Origin: Pseudisothecium myosuroides
Lineage: Eukaryota; Streptophyta; Bryopsida; Hypnales; Lembophyllaceae
Assembly: GCA_951799445.1 (NCBI GenBank)
Contig: OX637289.1
Location: 8,771,321-8,835,320, forward strand
DNA: 64,000 nucleotides
Direction of reading: 5' to 3'
Notes under the pieces: model-generated
What the model was told of the DNA's origin: nothing
Database searches by the model: none
What the model saw: the letters and a program-made list of their open reading frames with translations, nothing else
Shown: positions 59,826-64,000 of the stretch, piece by piece
Layout: every line of letters begins with the position of its first letter
Numbering within the stretch: position 1 is the first letter of the stretch
Position numbers and translations under genes: made by a program

Positions 59826-60331
59826 GGTTACACCCAAAACCGCCACTTTTTGCTATTGTGCATAGTTACTACTATTAGACTCGTCAAATTTTCATATTTT
59901 TCTTGTTGGCACTTGAAAGGAGGTTCCAACGTGCCAAAGAATGTGACATTTGGATACCGTTTGTAAAAGTTATGAAGAAACAAAGTTTGGTTTTAAAACA
60001 GTTTCTTCTACATAGGTACATAATTGACTTTGGAGATGTACACAAAGTGAAGATGGCAGTTTAGGATTAGTGGCACATATGGGGGTGCTAACATAGTTAC
60101 TATTATTAGACTAGTCAAATTTCCATGTTCCCTTGTTGGCAAGTGAAAGGAGGTTCCAACTAACCAAAGAACACGGCATTTGGATACCCTATGCAAGAGT
60201 TATGAAGGGTCAAAGATTTTTTGGTAGATGTTCTAAAATTGTTTTTTCAACATACATACATATTGATTTTTGAGATGTACATAGAGTGATGATGGTAGTA
60301 AAAGGCAAGGTATGATTTTGGGTGTACGTGC
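59826..60331. repeat. Two tandem 231-bp units inside a TIR-like frame
   Basis: The block 'catagttactattattagact' (variants) begins at 59861 and again at 60092, and the two units match to the end with moderate divergence. The outer borders are inverted: 'gttacacccaaaaccg' at 59828 and 'tgattttgggtgtacgt' at 60314-60330. It may be one transposon with an internally duplicated body. Confidence 0.7.
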
Positions 60332-61991
60332 TTTATACCATTATGTATAGGAATTCTAGAGTCACAACTCCAAACTTTCCGCCTTGCACATTAAATGTAA
60401 AAAAACAATATTTTGTAGCTGGTTAATTTTGAGTTCCTTTATCATCCCTAGTTTTTTTATGGGTCTTTTGAGTCCATGTGTAAATCAAGTAAACAATTTT
60501 GATCATATAATGATAAATAATTAGTTCCAAAGTTTTTCTTGAATGTAAAAGAAATAGAGTTGTGCATTCCAAGTTCACAAACTTGTATGAGCAATATCTT
60601 GAGCAATCCTATAGCGAACTTTTTTTGAAGCTAAATATTTTGATTTATGAACAAATATTTTGGTCTAGCTAACTACTAGTCCAAGGATGCTAACATGTGA
60701 GTACAAAATTGCAATCATATGCGCCTTGAGCCTAGGTATAAGTAGATACCCAACAACCATTGAAGGTGTTTATAATACAAACATCTATAGTATAGGTACC
60801 ATATAATCATGGAAGGTTTTTATAATATCAACGCTTATAATATAGGTATTAAGATTCTTAGGCTCATGTACTCATGATCCTAGGCTCACATATTAGCACC
60901 CCTAGCTAAATGCTAGCATGTGAATATAGAATCTATAAGCCCATGAGCCTAGGAGTCTATATTATAGAGACCTTTTATGATTATAAATGTCTGTTATGTG
61001 TGCCTAATTTAAAGACTCTTTTCATGTTATAGTGTACCTATGTTACATGTACATTTGTTATAAACACTTTCAAATAGTTGTAGGTATATATTCAAGGATC
61101 TTAAGCTCACGTATGCACTCATGTGCTAGCATTGTTGCATGGATCACAATGTACAACTTTTATTTTAAAAATTTCACTAAATTACTATTCTAAATTGTAT
61201 TTCATAATACATTTTCAGAATTATGGAAATTTGAACTAGTCTTTGGTCCATAAGGGGTAAAGATACCTCCATTTTATTGTCCACCATGGACATATTTGAA
61301 CATATTTCATGTGGGGGCCATAGGTATGGAAGGATGATTCGTATGGGCTTCCAATGGAAGTGGTGTCAAAGGCATTGGTCAAGAATTGAAAATCAATTTT
61401 TTTTTTAAAGTGGTGAAAGGGTGGTAGATTTGAACTCACATATTGTATTCTTATAAAGAAAACTAGCAAAAAAATGATGAATTTGAAAAATCCAACCTAT
61501 TCACAATGTCCAAAGTACATAAATTACGCTATGCCACATCAAAAACTATGAAAAATCTATATGTATTTACTTAGGTGATTCAATATACATTTGGAGAGTC
61601 TTACATACATCAAATTGTACTGCACTACATACTCTTGATTTTTTTATGTTTGGAAAGTTTCTATCTAGCATTTTTTCAAATACTGAATGATATAGGATGG
61701 AATTATCTATACACTATGAAGTCTTTATATGCAAGTTCATAGAAATGTTCTTGTAATCTAGGCACTGGAACCTTTTACCATAATGTTGTATGTATTTTTC
61801 TATTAGAAATGGAGAAAGCTCTTTAGCTCCTAGTATACTTATCCAAATCATATTGGACTTGTTCCATTAAAAGTGTACTTTTTATGCGCTAAAACTTTCA
61901 ACATGGATCCAAGCCAAATTCATCACCAATCTCACAATATTATCCTAATTGTCCCTTTCAAAATCCCAAATGGTGGTATGGTCTTCAAAAG
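60332..61991. other. Gene-free AT-rich interval
   Basis: No recognised gene. 60670-61130 repeats short phrases such as 'ataataggtacc', 'ctaggctcatg' and 'tgctagcatgtga' in loose order, but no clean unit could be defined. Confidence 0.4.
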
Positions 61992-62226
61992 CATTAGAAG
62001 AAATTTGAGGGCTCCAAAGGGCCGTTTCAGAGTTGTTCCCGCTGTTGGGAACAATAAATATATATAATTATAATTATAATTATTAAAAAAATTAAAAATT
62101 AATTTTTCATTATTTTCTAATGTGGCACAGTCTCGGCCATGTCAGATTATTGTTCCCAAGGCGTTCCCAAAGTTCCCAGGGCCTGATAACTCGCAGTCTC
62201 TTATTGCCCCCAAATTTCTTCAAATG
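61992..62226. mobile_element. CATTAGAAGAG-family MITE
   Basis: About 235 bp, starting CATTAGAAGAAATTTGAGGG; the inverted end is 'cccaaatttcttcaaatg'. Contains a 'ggttgttcccgctgttggga' -type stem and 'gtggcacagtctcggccatg'. Confidence 0.82.
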
Positions 62227-62383
62227 GTTAATTGAGGTGATTGATTGATCTATGAACATTGTTGATGGCAGGGATTAACTTTGTATAGGAGTTAGTATAA
62301 AGATAATGTTAATTCAATAACTATTCAATGAAGTATTTTTTAATCGTGATTTTCTAATAGAATAAACATCCTATATGTGTTTT

Positions 62384-62385
<2 letters not shown>

Positions 62386-62417
<32 letters not shown>
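62386..62417. repeat. (TAA)n microsatellite
   Basis: About ten consecutive TAA/AAT triplets. Confidence 0.95.
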
Positions 62418-62419
<2 letters not shown>

Positions 62420-62813
62420 TATTTGATTAATTATTAAAAAATGATTCTAAAGGTCATTAATTTTTAAAATTAGAATACAAACAATAGCTACAATTCAGTA
62501 TCATGTTTGGCATATAATACTAGACTCTTCTTAGAACATTTTTCATTCTATGTATTCATCTAATAAAACTTCATAAAAGATTGATATTTCCTCTCACATG
62601 CATTGCTTTGAGAGAGCTTTTGGAGTTGTAAAACTTTATAACATACATTGGGATAAGGTAGAATAGTCTCCAAAATTGAATTTCTACTACTACAACAAAT
62701 TTTGTTTTGTTTCATTTTGTAATCAAAATTATATTGAATTTTACATGGATGCAAAATTATGTTGCAATGATGACCAAAAGGATATGTGGATGAATGCTAA
62801 AATTTGGAACACC

Positions 62814-63058
62814 CTTTAGAAGAGATTTGAGGGCTGGGAGGGGCCGTTTCAGGCTGTTCCCACAACTGGGAACAGTCAGAATATTAAAAAAATTTAAAAA
62901 AATTTAAAAAATTAAAAAATTAAAAAAAAAATATATATATATATATAAAATATTAAAAAATTAATTTTCTGACGTGGCACTCTCTCGGCCACGTCAGATT
63001 ACTATTCCCAGGGCCAGATAACTCGCGGGCTCTTAGAGCCCTCAAATCTCTTCTATTG
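62814..63058. mobile_element. CATTAGAAGAG-family MITE
   Basis: This 245-bp copy starts CTTTAGAAGAGATTTGAGGG and ends CCCTCAAATCTCTTCTATTG. It carries the clearest core of the family: 'ctgacgtggcactctctcgg' followed by 'ccacgtcag'. The centre is a poly-A/TA tract. Confidence 0.85.
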
Positions 63059-63486
63059 ACTATAACATTCTATATTGCCACTTTGGCACTTCAAAAAAAA
63101 TGAAAAAAAGCCCTGGTGGCGAATCATGCTACAATGTAGTCCATTGTACCACAAAAGGCTTTGATTGCACCACCTAGCATACAAAAGTACACAATCATTA
63201 ATTGATGAATTCATATAACTAAATTGAAATCAAATTTGCAATTGAATGTGTTGGCAATCAAATAGTGTTGAATCTCACTAGTTGATGCACTGCACTTAAA
63301 AACAATATCATCCTCTTCAATTGTCACTTTGATGAAGAGTTGCAAGAACCGTGGGCCCATTTGTTGCCCTCCTTGCTATGGTTTTAGCAGTCATTCATGG
63401 CCAAGTCTCCTTTGCTAGTGAAATTCATGAATCAAGATGTCATTGCAGCCAATGTCCATCTTTCTCCATGGTAGGAGTATATTTAA

Positions 63487-64000
63487 TCCCTAAAGGACCA
63501 AGGAACCTAATTTGGGCTATTTGAGAACTTGGGCACGCTCTATTGACTTTGGATTTTTGCACGAAATTTTTAGGATGGATGCTACTCATCTACATGTGAA
63601 GTTGTGTTTCATCGGTCATTCCAATAAGAAATGCAAAAGTTAAAAGGTTTTTTTTCAATGTCAAATCGGGCAGCAAAAAATGTATTCTAAAATTTTTATT
63701 TTTATTTTTTGGAATTGTGTAGATTGATACCTACTAAAAAAAATTGAACCACTCAATTCTGAATAATGAGGTAAAAGTTATGAAGAGTTTTATTTTGCGG
63801 ACAACAAAGGTAGAAAAAACATATAAAGTCGTCTTTTGCTCTCAATTTTGAAGATTTTCTAATGAAAATGAAAATAAAAGATAATAATTGTTTATTAGAA
63901 AATTCTCACCATTGGAATTAACAATTTTCAAATTCTTCCAAAAGTTATTAGCATATTAGTTTTATCTTTCATTCAGAAATACCTTTTCACTTTACAATTT
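63487..64000 (+). mobile_element. TTAA element, CCCCTAAAGG family, copy G (cut by window end)
   Basis: The left end TCCCTAAAGGACC follows TTAA at 63483-63486. The interior shows the family's order ('ttgggc', 'gggcagcaaaa', 'gaaaattctcaccattgg') but is more diverged than copies A to F. The right end is beyond the window. Confidence 0.7.

Noticed and set aside
1..64000. tRNA, rRNA or organelle DNA
   Set aside because: No tRNA cloverleaf sequence, rRNA block or plastid/mitochondrial gene was recognised on either strand; the only tRNA-related text is the 12-base retrotransposon primer site.

Overview
This is a nuclear window from a land plant. It is AT-rich and dominated by transposable elements, with only two genes that look intact. 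The clearest clue to the organism is a GRAS protein of the DELLA subfamily. It keeps parts of the LExLE and VHYNP blocks but has no recognisable DELLA motif, a pattern known from moss DELLA proteins. I therefore favour a TE-rich moss, but the species cannot be named from the sequence.

Layout. 1-9282 holds a decayed Ty1/copia retrotransposon on the minus strand (1830-9277), with 214-bp LTRs, target duplication AGATG, an initiator-Met primer site and a polypurine tract. At least three smaller elements are nested inside it. 9283-23560 is mostly gene-free sequence with MITEs: one more member of a GGGTGATTGC-ended family, a 500-bp Tourist-like element with TAA duplications, and a family with CATTAGAAGAG ends. 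23561-26550 is a broken hAT transposase gene. 27807-28836 carries two palindromes of 356 bp each. 29314-31991 is a four-exon gene for N-alpha-acetyltransferase 30, the catalytic subunit of NatC; its first intron contains six 96-bp tandem repeats, each with a telo-box-like sequence. 32662-49700 is again repeats, including a strikingly regular family of about 0.92 kb elements that sit at TTAA (or ATAA) and have CCCCTAAAGG ends. These elements also nest in each other. 50474-52192 is the DELLA-type GRAS gene (minus), preceded by a likely 5' UTR intron and a long unique leader/promoter region up to about 55.6 kb. 55.7-64 kb returns to MITEs and TTAA elements.

How the parts relate. The two genes have unrelated jobs: gibberellin-type or stress growth control by the GRAS regulator, and co-translational N-terminal acetylation by NAA30. 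They are separated by about 18 kb of transposons. The transposon copies carry a decay pattern of G:C to A:T changes (CAG or CGA to stop, TGG to stop, catalytic Asp to Asn), as expected from deamination of methylated cytosine in silenced DNA. The nesting order can be read directly from the duplicated target sites. The elements most worth following up are the TTAA family, the GGGTGATTGC foldback family with 4-bp duplications, and the 356-bp palindromes; none contains a transposase.
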